Shown in pieces: positions 1-8,700 of a stretch of 64,000 bases of DNA. The stretch is taken from the NCBI GenBank assembly GCA_022652545.1, contig JALCRM010000001.1:124001-188000 (forward strand), written 5' to 3'. The stretch is from Lachnospiraceae bacterium (GTDB taxonomy: Bacteria > Bacillota > Clostridia > Lachnospirales > Lachnospiraceae). The stretch's first letter is position 1; the number at the start of each line of letters is the position of its first letter. The translations under genes and the position numbers were made by a program. The notes beneath the pieces were generated by a model. That model saw nothing but the letters and a program-made list of their open reading frames with translations. It did not search any database and was not told the origin of the DNA.

Positions 1-181
1 CTGTTTCACTGACGTTTGATACAGCCGCGGTTGCGTTGACGGATGTACTTTCAGTACCAGTCTGAGCAGGAACCGTATCACCGCCGCAGCCGGTTGTGAA
101 AATTGCTGCAGCAAGAGCGACAGAAGCGATTGCAGCGACAGCAGGGTTGGATCTCTGCGACTTATTGTTATGATTTCTCAT
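1..181 (-). CDS. Putative lipoprotein, N-terminal part only (runs off left edge)
   Basis: This ORF is not in the supplied track because it is cut by the window edge. Reading the minus strand from the ATG at 181 gives MRNHNNKSQRSNPAVAAIAS followed by a hydrophobic Ala-rich stretch and FTTGCGG, then a Thr/Ser/Ala-rich linker that is still open at base 1. A short basic N-terminus, a hydrophobic core and a cysteine followed by Gly-Gly fit a type II (lipoprotein) signal. The lipobox is imperfect, with TTGC instead of the usual LAGC. AAAGGT lies about nine bases before the ATG. The mature domain is outside the window, so the function cannot be named; a solute-binding or sporulation-type lipoprotein is possible. 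The gene diverges from the transglutaminase-like gene across a 264-bp AT-rich gap in which no convincing promoter could be fixed. Confidence 0.7.
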   Translation of the reverse strand, partial: MRNHNNKSQRSNPAVAAIASVALAAAIFTTGCGGDTVPAQTGTESTSVNATAAVSNVSET

Positions 182-445
182 TTCAGGACCTTTCCCGGAC
201 TTACAGCGAGTCCGATGACTTAACGATATCTATTGTAACTCACAATGCCAAACTGCAAATCCGATAAGTTATATTAATTCAAATAACAACTGCTGTCTGT
301 GGTATATTAAAAAAGTAAGGATCATTTAGGGCAAAGGTTATCGCACATATTACCAAGAAACTCGCGACGGTATCCCAGTAGAGTCGCAATACCGACGGTT
401 ATGAAGCGGGTGCCCTGACGGCACATTGCAGAAAAGAGAAATTCC

Positions 446-1276
446 ATGCATATCAAAGACAGATCCAGGACTTTCGGTGTTTTGGCAGCATTGCTTTCGG
501 CGATGGTTATGGCGGCAGGTGTGCCGGTCAATGCGGCATCGGCTTCCCAGGGTACGCCGATCATCGGTCTCACACCCGGAGCGGGTTTTGAGGAGGAGAG
601 CGGGGGTATAGGCTGGAAACTGGCGGACGGGAGCAGCGCCAAAGACAGCTGGCTTTCCTTCGGAGGTCATGAGTATTATATAGACCCGGATGGATACATC
701 CGGACAGGTACATATACCCTGGATCATGAGACATATCAGTTCCTGGCGGAAGGCAGGGCTGTTCCGGTCGGTACAGACAGCACACAGCCGGTGACGGAGG
801 ACCGGGATCGCGCGGCACTCAGGCAGAAATGTGACAGGATCATCGCTTCGGTGACAACGCCGGATATGAGCAAAGAGCAGAAACTGCGTGCAGTATATGA
901 CTGGGAGATGAAGGCCTGCGGCTATAAAAGAAATTCACAGATACCGTCAGGAGATTTCACGCCGTCCTACGCGTTGCAGATACTGACCTCGGGGCGCGGC
1001 AACTGCTTCAGGTTTTCCTCTGCCTTTGCCTATCTTGCAAAAGATCTGGGCTTTGAATCCGTGATGATCACGGGCAAGTGCGATTCTCTTTCGAGAAGAG
1101 GCACCGTAGCGCCGCACGGATGGCCCATGGTTTATGATACGGACGGCTGGTACATCTTTGATCCGGACATGGAGGATGGCACCAGCAACGGGCACGCAAG
1201 TTTCTGGAAACGCACATACGATAATTATCCGCTGCGGAAACTGTATCCTGAAAAGCGGTATGAGATCTACTTTTAG
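446..1276 (+). CDS. Secreted transglutaminase-like (papain-fold) protein
   Basis: 276 aa. The N-terminus (basic residues, then FGVLAALLSAMVMAAGVPVNAA) is a Sec signal peptide with a probable AxA cleavage near residue 31. Residues ~55-105 contain GWKLADGSS...YYIDPDGYIRTGTYTLDHETYQF, which resembles a single choline-binding/cell-wall-binding repeat. Residues ~140-276 look like a transglutaminase core: GNCFRFSSAFAYLAKDLGF supplies the Cys, APHGWPMV the His and YIFDPDME the Asp of a Cys-His-Asp triad. Such secreted clostridial proteins are assumed to be wall-associated proteases or cross-linkers; the substrate is unknown. AAAGAGAAATTCC before the ATG is a weak ribosome site. The gene stands alone, divergent from the lipoprotein and 129 bp before the first hybrid kinase. 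Confidence 0.8.
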   Translation: MHIKDRSRTFGVLAALLSAMVMAAGVPVNAASASQGTPIIGLTPGAGFEEESGGIGWKLADGSSAKDSWLSFGGHEYYIDPDGYIRTGTYTLDHETYQFLAEGRAVPVGTDSTQPVTEDRDRAALRQKCDRIIASVTTPDMSKEQKLRAVYDWEMKACGYKRNSQIPSGDFTPSYALQILTSGRGNCFRFSSAFAYLAKDLGFESVMITGKCDSLSRRGTVAPHGWPMVYDTDGWYIFDPDMEDGTSNGHASFWKRTYDNYPLRKLYPEKRYEIYF

Positions 1277-1405
1277 CAGATGAACTTCGCCCGGGCAGTC
1301 CAGGAAGGCAAAACGAACATGTAACTTAGACAGTGCGTCCCACGCAGCAGTTGGTGTAAAATAAAATCGGCAATAAATGTAAATGTCAGGGAAGGGAGAA
1401 ACCGC

Positions 1406-4400
1406 ATGGCTGAGCCGGGCAACCACAACGGGATGATCACGGATCATGAGGCACTGAACCGGATACCCTCAGGGGTCGGTGTCTATGATCTGAAAGACAA
1501 TATTATCGAGATGAAATATCTGAACGACGGTTATTACCAGATGATCGGATCGAGGCGTGAGGACCGCAGCTGCTATTTCGGAAATGCTGCAGCGCGTGCT
1601 ATACATCCGGAGGATCTGGTAAAACTGCTGGAGGAAGCCAATTCCTCTGTCCGCGAAAAACGCCTTTTTGACATACGTTTTCGTGTTCTGAACGGATCCG
1701 GTGACTATATCTGGATCGGAATACGGGCAAATCATGTTTCACTGGATGACAGGACGGAACGCTTTTTTGCCGCCTATTATAATGTCGATGCCCTGGTCAG
1801 CAGGCAGAAGATGCTGGAGACGCGCGAAGATGAGATGAATTCCGTCATCGGAAGCGTGCCGGGCGGCGTGGCTGTTTTTTCATGCTGCGGCGAAAATATA
1901 AGGATGGAATATGCCAACAACGGGTTCTATGAGCTGCACCACGGGAGCCGTGAATACTGGCGGAGGATGGATCCTGATCCGACGGGCTGGCTTTTACCGG
2001 AAGACCGCAATCTGTTTTGGAATGAGTTCACCAAGGTAAGGGATGGGATACAGAAACTGGGCAATGCCGCGTACCGTATCATCGGGGAAGACGGTGATCT
2101 GCACTGGGTCAACAACCAGTTCCGTTTTGCATACAGAAAAGGGGATACTTCCTACTACTATGCCTCTTTCACGGATCTCGATGCGCTCAAGGCAGCGGAG
2201 CAGTCAAAGAATGAGATCCGCAGAATGTATGAGAGTGCCGTTGAGGAAGCAAAACTTGTCGTATGGGAATACGATCTCATCAACCACCGCATCATCATGG
2301 CGGAAAATGAATTCACGAAATATGACTATCGGAAATTCGGGCTCCCTAAAATAACCGAGAATGCGCCGCAGGCTCTGGTACCTTACATCGACGACGCCAG
2401 TGTCGATGTTTTTCTTGAAATGTACAGGAAGATAGAGTCCGGTGAACCGGAGGCATCCTGCGAAGTCTGGTACAAGCTGAATACCGCGAAAGAACCGCGG
2501 TGTGAGCGGATCTTTTACATGAATGTGTTTGACGCCGCCCACAAGCCGGTAAAGGCGTATGGGATAGGACAGAATATCACACAGCAGAAAATGGCGCAGG
2601 CTGAGTACAACCGGCTGCGGGCACAGCTGACCGGAAATCTGAAGGACATTGTCAGCAGTACGCAGCTGAATATTACCAAAAATGAGTTTATCAGTTCCTA
2701 CAGCCCTTATCCGGGGGTCGCGGAATCTCTCACACGCAGGACGGCCGATGAACATTTTGAAGCGGCAGCATCGGCCATTGCCAATGAAAAACTGCGCAGG
2801 GAGGTAGTGGACGAATATGTCTGCTCGAAGCTGCTTTCGCTGTTTAAAAACGGGACAATGCAGCTTGAAAAGACTTACCCGGTGAGAACGTCAACGGGCG
2901 GTATCATGTGGGTGCATACCATTACCCAGCTGATGCAGAACCCCGGCACGGGGGACGTCGAGGCGATCACTTTTTCGAAAGATATTACCGAGGAGAAACG
3001 GACGCACGAGATCGTCAGCCGACTTTCCGTTACCAGCTGCGATTTTATCGGGATCATTGATGTCAGTGAGAAGTCATTTATCATACATACCGAAAACTGG
3101 GACTGCACGGATGTCACAACAGGAAATAAATATGATTATGAGACAGTAAGGCAGCTTCTTGCGGGCACCTACATCGCTCCGGAAAGAAAACAGGGCTTTC
3201 TGGCTGAAAGCGATCTGGAAAAGCTGGCAGCTTCGCTGGAGGAAAAAGGACAAAGCATCATCGCCTATGACTATCTCGATGCTTCCGACGGCAGTGGACC
3301 GCTGAAGAAACAGATCGTTTTCAACTGGCTGAATGATGAGCGGAGAGAAATGCTCTGTATCCAGCAGGACGTCACTGCCGCGTATCTCAAAGAGCAGGAA
3401 CAGATCGCGGCCCTGGAAAAGGCAAAACTGGAAGCGGATAAAGCCAACGAGGCGAAATCCGTATTCCTTTCCGGCATGAGCCATGACCTGCGTACGCCGC
3501 TCAACGGTGTGCTCGGCTTTACGTCGCTGGCGCTGAAAGAGAATGATCCGGCCAGAAAACAGGAACTTCTTCAGAAAGTCGATACGTCGGGCAGGCTTCT
3601 GCGCGATCTTATCAATGATACGCTGGACCTTTCAAGGATAGAGAGCGGGAAGGCCCGGGTCGAAGCGGAAGCGGTCATGCCGGACGACCTGATACCGGCT
3701 GTAACGGTTGCACTGAAGGCCTCGGCCGAGCTAAAAAACATCCGGTACAACACGGACTTTGATATCGACACCGCCTCTCCGGTATGGTGCGACAAGCTGA
3801 AGGTGCAGAAAATCGCGCTGAACCTGATTTCAAACGCTATCAGGTACACACCGAAAGGGGGAACGGTCAGCATCGCTCTCCGCTCGGAGAAGAGGAATGA
3901 AACGGCCAGCTGCTATATTCTGACAGTCAGCGATACCGGGATCGGTATGAGTGAACAGTTCCTGGAGCGTATGTATGAGCCTTTTGCACAGGAAAAGAGA
4001 TCCGAACTGATCATGGAACCCGGCACCGGACTGGGACTCTCCATAGTGAAAAGCTACGTGGACCTGATGGGAGGGACGATCAGAGTCGCAAGTAAAGTGC
4101 ATGAGGGCACATGTATAGAGGTTACGATACCTTACAGTACGGAAGACAGGCAGCCGGATCAGGCAAGAGAGAATGACGCGGCTGCGGGGACCCTTGCAGG
4201 CAAAAGGATCCTGTTATGCGAAGACAATCAGATGAATACCGAAATAGCCGTTATGCTGCTGAAGGAACAGGGAATGCTGGTGGAAACCGCTGAAAACGGA
4301 AAAGCCGGCCTGGAAATATTTTCGGCTTCTGAGGAAGGCTGTTTTGACGCCGTTCTTATGGATCTGCGCATGCCGGTGATGGACGGCTATGAAGCCGCCA

Positions 4401-4588
4401 GACGGATACGAAAACTTCCGCGGAAGGATGCACAGCTGGTCCCGATCATTGCCCTGACGGCGGACGCGTTTGAAGAAAGCATACGGGAGTCCAGGGAAGC
4501 GGGTATGAATGCCTATGTGACAAAACCGGTCGAACCGCAGGAACTGTACAGTAAACTTCTGCAGTGCATCGGCGGGAAAGAACAATAG
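1406..4588 (+). CDS. Multi-PAS hybrid sensor histidine kinase / response regulator
   Basis: 1060 aa, with no transmembrane segment, so it is probably cytoplasmic. Residues ~1-680 hold what look like four or five PAS-type folds (e.g. IPSGVGVYDLKDNIIEMKYL, SVPGGVAVFSCCGENIRMEY), joined to the kinase by a helix rich in Lys/Glu. The HisKA box FLSGMSHDLRTPLNGVLGFT places the phospho-accepting His at residue 693. The HATPase domain follows with N-box NLISNAIRYTP, G1 DTGIGM and G2 GTGLGLSI. A C-terminal receiver domain (ILLCEDNQMN...VLMDLRMPVMDG) has its Asp at about residue 986 and the conserved TKP Lys. There is no DNA-binding output domain, so the signal must pass to another phosphotransfer partner or to the neighbouring kinase. 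GGGAG lies seven bases before the ATG. Ligand unknown. Confidence 0.9.
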   Translation: MAEPGNHNGMITDHEALNRIPSGVGVYDLKDNIIEMKYLNDGYYQMIGSRREDRSCYFGNAAARAIHPEDLVKLLEEANSSVREKRLFDIRFRVLNGSGDYIWIGIRANHVSLDDRTERFFAAYYNVDALVSRQKMLETREDEMNSVIGSVPGGVAVFSCCGENIRMEYANNGFYELHHGSREYWRRMDPDPTGWLLPEDRNLFWNEFTKVRDGIQKLGNAAYRIIGEDGDLHWVNNQFRFAYRKGDTSYYYASFTDLDALKAAEQSKNEIRRMYESAVEEAKLVVWEYDLINHRIIMAENEFTKYDYRKFGLPKITENAPQALVPYIDDASVDVFLEMYRKIESGEPEASCEVWYKLNTAKEPRCERIFYMNVFDAAHKPVKAYGIGQNITQQKMAQAEYNRLRAQLTGNLKDIVSSTQLNITKNEFISSYSPYPGVAESLTRRTADEHFEAAASAIANEKLRREVVDEYVCSKLLSLFKNGTMQLEKTYPVRTSTGGIMWVHTITQLMQNPGTGDVEAITFSKDITEEKRTHEIVSRLSVTSCDFIGIIDVSEKSFIIHTENWDCTDVTTGNKYDYETVRQLLAGTYIAPERKQGFLAESDLEKLAASLEEKGQSIIAYDYLDASDGSGPLKKQIVFNWLNDERREMLCIQQDVTAAYLKEQEQIAALEKAKLEADKANEAKSVFLSGMSHDLRTPLNGVLGFTSLALKENDPARKQELLQKVDTSGRLLRDLINDTLDLSRIESGKARVEAEAVMPDDLIPAVTVALKASAELKNIRYNTDFDIDTASPVWCDKLKVQKIALNLISNAIRYTPKGGTVSIALRSEKRNETASCYILTVSDTGIGMSEQFLERMYEPFAQEKRSELIMEPGTGLGLSIVKSYVDLMGGTIRVASKVHEGTCIEVTIPYSTEDRQPDQARENDAAAGTLAGKRILLCEDNQMNTEIAVMLLKEQGMLVETAENGKAGLEIFSASEEGCFDAVLMDLRMPVMDGYEAARRIRKLPRKDAQLVPIIALTADAFEESIRESREAGMNAYVTKPVEPQELYSKLLQCIGGKEQ

Positions 4589-4655
4589 ATTCTCGAAGAT
4601 TCTGAACAGCGATCCGATATCGCCGGCAATCGGCAGTCAGATGGGGAAGAACGCT

Positions 4656-6422
4656 ATGTGTAAGATCATTCAGTATCTGTTTGGAAAAGAACGTCCTTTT
4701 CGACAGCTGTTGTTCAATATTATTTCCGTGATCGGTTTTGCGGGCGGGCTGATCTCCTTCATAGTATCGCTCATTACAAAACTGCCGGTACTGCAGGATG
4801 TGATCGTATTTACTGCGCTGCTGGTACTGATCCTGTGCATTTACCTGGCCAATGCGAAGGGAAAACTTCAGCTGGCGTCGACTGTGATCATCGTCATGAT
4901 CACCATGCTGCTCATGCCTGCCATGTTTTTTACCGGCGGCGGGGTTTACAGCGGCATGCCGTCCTGGTTCATCATGGGGATGGTCTTCACGTTTCTCCTG
5001 ATAGAAGGAAAGCTCTGCTATATATTGCTGGCACTGCAGGGCGTAATTTATACCTTGTGTTTTCTGGCGGCATATTATCATCGCGAATGGGTGCAGCCTT
5101 TTCCGTCTGAATCCGGTGTTTATCTTGACGCGGTGCAGAGCATGTTTGTCGCTGCCATGGTCATAGGTCTGATCATTCGTTTCCAGACCAATACCTATGA
5201 AAGGATGCTCCGTCAGAGCATCGAGCAGAACCGGCAGCTGGAAGAGGCCAAAGACACGGCAATGCGTGCCAATTCCGCAAAAACACAGTTCCTGTCCCAT
5301 ATGTCCCACGATATCCGCACGCCGATCAACGGGATCATCGGTATGCTGGATATTGCGGAAGACAGTCCGGATGACCTTAAGAAGCAGGCGGAATGCCGCG
5401 AGAAGATCAGGATCTCTTCCAACCATCTGCTTTCCCTGATCAATGATGTACTGGACATCAGCATGGTCGAGAGCGGTAAAGTAGAACTCTCCGATGAGGT
5501 TTTCGATATCCGCACTCTCGTAAAGGACTGCATAGCCATCATGGGAGACACGGCCAGGGAACGCGGCATCTCCCTGGAGGTACAGCTCGGGAAGATCGGG
5601 CATCCTTATCTGTATGGCAGCCCGCTGCATCTGCGCCAGATCATCATCAATATCGTCGGCAATGCACTGAAATACAACCAGGAAGGCGGCAGGGTCGCGG
5701 TGAGCCTGGAGGAAACGGGCAGCACGGAGGAAAGGGCAGAGATGAGGCTCTGTGTCAGGGATACCGGCATCGGCATGTCAAAGGAATTCCTTGCACACAT
5801 CTTTGAGCCGTTTACGCAGGCGGACAACGGAGCACGGACAAAATACAGCGGCTCAGGCCTTGGTATGTCGATCACAAAGGGCTTCGTGGAGCGGATGGGC
5901 GGAACGATCACAGTAGACAGTGCAGCGGGCGTCGGCAGTACTTTTACGGTCCTGCTTCCTTTCCGTATTTCCGAGGAGCCTGCAAGGGTCGAAGAGAGCA
6001 AGCCGGAGAGCGATTCGATCGATGGAATGGAGATCCTGCTCGTCGAGGATAACGATCTCAATCTGGAGATCGCGCAGTATATGCTGGAACATGCCGGCGC
6101 GCACGTCACCTGTGCCCGGAACGGCGAGGAAGCGATCAGACTTTTTGCTGCTTCGGAGGAAGGAAAGTTTGACTGCATACTGATGGACATCATGATGCCG
6201 GTCATGGACGGCCTGGAAGCGGCCCGCAGGATCCGCGCCCTGGGGAGGACGGATGCGGGAAAGGTCGCGATCGTTGCCATGACCGCAAATGCGTATGTTG
6301 AGGATGTTAAAAAGACACGCGACGCAGGTATGGATGAACATCTGGCAAAACCCATCGAAAAAGCCACAATGTATCATACCCTGTCTGTTTTATACCGCCG
6401 CAGACATCCGGAGCAGCACTAG
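4656..6422 (+). CDS. Membrane-bound hybrid histidine kinase / response regulator
   Basis: 588 aa from the second ATG. The track starts 15 bases earlier, but only 4656 has a ribosome site (GGGGA, eight bases upstream). Residues ~15-175 carry about six hydrophobic helices (e.g. LLFNIISVIGFAGGLISFIV, LQDVIVFTALLVLILCIYLA) resembling a MASE-type integral sensor with no large extracellular loop. A short coiled coil leads to the HisKA box FLSHMSHDIRTPINGIIGML with His218. HATPase motifs follow (NIVGNALKYN, DTGIGM, GSGLGMSI). A receiver domain ends the protein (ILLVEDNDLN...ILMDIMMPVMDG, Asp511; AKP Lys). The gene lies 67 bp after the multi-PAS hybrid kinase, whose domain plan it repeats; the two are probably co-transcribed. 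No effector domain is present. Confidence 0.9.
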   Translation: MCKIIQYLFGKERPFRQLLFNIISVIGFAGGLISFIVSLITKLPVLQDVIVFTALLVLILCIYLANAKGKLQLASTVIIVMITMLLMPAMFFTGGGVYSGMPSWFIMGMVFTFLLIEGKLCYILLALQGVIYTLCFLAAYYHREWVQPFPSESGVYLDAVQSMFVAAMVIGLIIRFQTNTYERMLRQSIEQNRQLEEAKDTAMRANSAKTQFLSHMSHDIRTPINGIIGMLDIAEDSPDDLKKQAECREKIRISSNHLLSLINDVLDISMVESGKVELSDEVFDIRTLVKDCIAIMGDTARERGISLEVQLGKIGHPYLYGSPLHLRQIIINIVGNALKYNQEGGRVAVSLEETGSTEERAEMRLCVRDTGIGMSKEFLAHIFEPFTQADNGARTKYSGSGLGMSITKGFVERMGGTITVDSAAGVGSTFTVLLPFRISEEPARVEESKPESDSIDGMEILLVEDNDLNLEIAQYMLEHAGAHVTCARNGEEAIRLFAASEEGKFDCILMDIMMPVMDGLEAARRIRALGRTDAGKVAIVAMTANAYVEDVKKTRDAGMDEHLAKPIEKATMYHTLSVLYRRRHPEQH

Positions 6423-6428
6423 CAGGCG

Positions 6429-6457
6429 TTGAGTTTTTTATGCTGCGAGTTTAGAAT
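6429..6457 (+). promoter_or_regulatory. Sigma-A-like promoter for the coiled-coil protein gene
   Basis: TTGAGT and TAGAAT are separated by 17 bases, just downstream of the second hybrid kinase stop codon. Transcription would begin near 6464 and give a leader of about 58 nt. The leader contains a perfect 7-bp inverted repeat (TGCATTT / AAATGCA, 6482-6500) directly before the GGAGG site. The hairpin may affect translation, but that is inference. Confidence 0.5.
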
Positions 6458-6521
6458 ACTTGTAAGAAAAATGCGATCAACTGCATTTATTGAAAATGCA
6501 CTGTAATCGGAGGATATCACT

Positions 6522-8438
6522 ATGGGGCTGTTTGGTTTTGGAAAAAAGAAAAAAGCGGATGATGAGGAAGACGAAATGTCGACCATGGAATTTGCCCCTT
6601 TGGACAGTACGGAAAAAACCGGATCGGATGAGAAACAGAATAGTACGGAGGAGGGATCCTCCCCCGCTTCTTCTGAATTGAATCTGGATGCGCTGAAGGA
6701 TGCTTTGACCGGGATGGCGGACAAAGAAGACGAAGAAGACGAGGAAGATGGCAAAGAGTCGGATTCCGATGAGGAGAAAGAGCCGGCTGCCGGGGTAAAG
6801 GAACTTACCGAAGCGCAGGAACCCGCTGCAGAGGAAAAGAAGTCTGCTGAGAAGGAGCCGGCTGAAGAGCCCGCTGCCGAAGCGGAAGAACCGGCAGCAG
6901 CGGAGCAGAAGCCCGCTGAGAAGATGCCGGCAGAAGAACCCGCTGCCGAAGCGAAAGAATCGAAAGCAGATGAAGAGGAGAAGCCTGCCGTTTTGTCTGC
7001 ACAGGATACGGCAGATCTGGAAAATGAAGTGGCAGATGCCGTCGAAAACGGGGCAAAACAGCCGCTGCGGGAGACGGAAGAGCAGCCGTCGCAGCCGGCT
7101 GTCCGGTCAGATGACGGCGGGGAGCAGGAGGACAAGTATCTGCTCAGGGCAGGGAAGGCCGCCGAAGGGCTGGTTGCTCAGTCCGAGCAGGATATACCGG
7201 CCAAAGAACACAGCAGCAGGGAACTGAAAAAGATGTCCCGGCTGGAACTGATCGATGTCATCTATGCGCTTGCACAGAAAAACAAGACTCTTGCCGCTGC
7301 GGCGAAGGACAGTGTTTCCGCTGCGGGAAGCGCCGGAGGAAAGGGAGCTGTCACAAGGCAGCTGACGCTGGATGCGGAAGCGGCGAAGCGGAAGCATGCA
7401 GAAAATGAAGCGCTGGCAGCGCAGGCGGATGCTTCCAGGCTGAAGGAAGAGAACGCTTCTTTAAAGGAACGCCTGGAAAGCGTGACGGCAGAGCTGCAGA
7501 AGATAGAGGAAGAAGTAGTCAAGCAGAAGACGCGCCAGGGACGTGTCGCGGAAGCGGCCGCGGAACAGGCGCGGGCAGATTGTATAACGGCCAGAAACGA
7601 TGCAGCCGCAGCACGGAATGAGGCTGCAGAGGCCAAAGGAGAGGCGGCCGCCGCGAAGGCGGAAACGGCAAAGGCACAGGAAGAGGCGGCCTCCGCGAAG
7701 GCGGAAGTGGGGAAAGCGCAGGAAGAGGCAGCTTCCGCAAAGGCGGAACTGGCGAAGTCACAGGAAGAGGCGGCCGCCGCGAAGACGGAAGCCGGGAAAG
7801 CGCAGGAAGAGGCAGCCGCCGCAAAGGCGGAAGCCGGGAAAGCGCAGGAAGAGGCAGCCGCCGCGAAGACGGAAGCCGGGAAAGCGCAGGAAGAGGCAGC
7901 CGCCGCAAAGGCGGAAGCCGGGAAAGCGCAGGAAGAGGCAGCCGCCGCAAAGGCGGAAGCCGGAAAAGCGCAGGCAGAGACAGCTGCCGCAAAGGCAGAA
8001 CTGGAGAAAGCTCAGGCGGAAGCCGACAGAGAGAGGGAAGCACTGAAGGCGAGCAGACTGAGTGCGGAAAGCATGTACCAGGAAGTTCTTAAGAAGCGCG
8101 ACGAGGCAGAACAGCTGATCGCGTCAGCCAGGCAGAAAATCACAGATGCCGACAGCGAGATGGCCTCCGTACGTGAAAAGAACGCTGCGGCGGCACAGGA
8201 ACTGCAGAGTGCGATCGAGAAGAGACAGAGCGCTGAACAGGAACTTAAGTCGGCTCGGGAAGAGCATGAGTACGCAAAGCGCGAGTTTGAAGCGGTGAAG
8301 AAGAAACAGGAGGAACTCAGCGCAGAGGCATCAAAGTATGAAGGCCTCAGCCAGGAAGAGATATTCCGCGGAAAACTCAAGGAACTTTCCAACATGGTGC
8401 GGGAAAACCCGGAGCTGAAGCAGTATCTGCATCGCTGA
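6522..8438 (+). CDS. Acidic/alanine-rich coiled-coil protein with 14-residue tandem repeats
   Basis: 638 aa, unrecognised. It starts with MGLFGFGKKKKADDEEDE, a glycine/hydrophobic tip followed by a basic patch that could touch membrane. Residues ~60-190 are a low-complexity Pro/Ala/Glu region (EEPAAEAEEPAAA type) likely to be disordered. Residues ~225-290 (LKKMSRLELIDVIYALAQKN) form a short amphipathic domain. From ~290 to 620 the protein is a long coiled coil, including nine copies of a 14-residue unit (AKAEAGKAQEEAAA; see the repeat entry). There are no cysteines and no transmembrane segment. GGAGG lies eight bases before the ATG. It is followed 40 bp later by a 71-aa single-pass membrane protein, so the pair may form a membrane-tethered scaffold. 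Similar architecture is seen in cytoskeletal or TolA-like proteins, but no homology is claimed. Confidence 0.75.
   Translation: MGLFGFGKKKKADDEEDEMSTMEFAPLDSTEKTGSDEKQNSTEEGSSPASSELNLDALKDALTGMADKEDEEDEEDGKESDSDEEKEPAAGVKELTEAQEPAAEEKKSAEKEPAEEPAAEAEEPAAAEQKPAEKMPAEEPAAEAKESKADEEEKPAVLSAQDTADLENEVADAVENGAKQPLRETEEQPSQPAVRSDDGGEQEDKYLLRAGKAAEGLVAQSEQDIPAKEHSSRELKKMSRLELIDVIYALAQKNKTLAAAAKDSVSAAGSAGGKGAVTRQLTLDAEAAKRKHAENEALAAQADASRLKEENASLKERLESVTAELQKIEEEVVKQKTRQGRVAEAAAEQARADCITARNDAAAARNEAAEAKGEAAAAKAETAKAQEEAASAKAEVGKAQEEAASAKAELAKSQEEAAAAKTEAGKAQEEAAAAKAEAGKAQEEAAAAKTEAGKAQEEAAAAKAEAGKAQEEAAAAKAEAGKAQAETAAAKAELEKAQAEADREREALKASRLSAESMYQEVLKKRDEAEQLIASARQKITDADSEMASVREKNAAAAQELQSAIEKRQSAEQELKSAREEHEYAKREFEAVKKKQEELSAEASKYEGLSQEEIFRGKLKELSNMVRENPELKQYLHR
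7653..8030 (+). repeat. Nine in-frame 42-bp tandem repeats encoding a 14-aa coiled-coil unit
   Basis: The repeat begins at a GCG codon in frame with the gene. The central units are nearly identical at nucleotide level (AAAGCGCAGGAAGAGGCAGC...), whereas the first three and last two have diverged. Within the centre, AKTEAG and AKAEAG units alternate, giving an 84-bp higher-order period and implying recent duplication of two-unit blocks. The 14-residue unit is two heptads and therefore preserves coiled-coil register as it expands or contracts. Confidence 0.9.
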
Positions 8439-8478
8439 TGTCACTGCGCTTTCATAAGGTCACCGGAGGTACCGTAGC

Positions 8479-8694
8479 ATGAGTTCAGACAGCAGAGGAA
8501 ATGATCAGGATATCGAGCTTCCTTCCCTCGAAGAGATCGAGGAAGAGAGAAAACGTATCCTGCATACAATGAACCGGAGAAAAACAACGATACTGGCAAC
8601 AGCCGTTGCCATTGTCGTTGCGATCGATGTTCTGTTAGCGTGCCTTCTGACAGGCGTACTCAGCTGGAGCAGCCTGTTCGGTCATTTTGCCTGA
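8479..8694 (+). CDS. Small single-pass membrane protein, unknown function
   Basis: 71 aa. An acidic first half (LPSLEEIEEERKRILHTMNRRK) is followed by one hydrophobic helix (TTILATAVAIVVAIDVLLACLLTGVL) and the short tail SWSSLFGHFA. Lys/Arg residues sit before the helix, so an N-in orientation is predicted. A good GGAGG site lies nine bases upstream. The gene is 40 bp downstream of the coiled-coil protein on the same strand and ends six bases from the pyrI stop codon, which converges on it. No family is recognised; a membrane anchor for the preceding protein is a reasonable guess. Confidence 0.65.
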   Translation: MSSDSRGNDQDIELPSLEEIEEERKRILHTMNRRKTTILATAVAIVVAIDVLLACLLTGVLSWSSLFGHFA

Positions 8695-8700
8695 TCAGGA

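Noticed and set aside
4446-5630. 394-aa minus-strand ORF between the two hybrid kinases
   Set aside because: It is antisense to the membrane hybrid kinase and its translation is rich in His/Gln/Arg with no motif or start signals.
7519-8046. Pro/Arg/Leu-rich ORFs on both strands over the coiled-coil repeat
   Set aside because: They are frame shadows of the 42-bp repeat and show no independent start signals.
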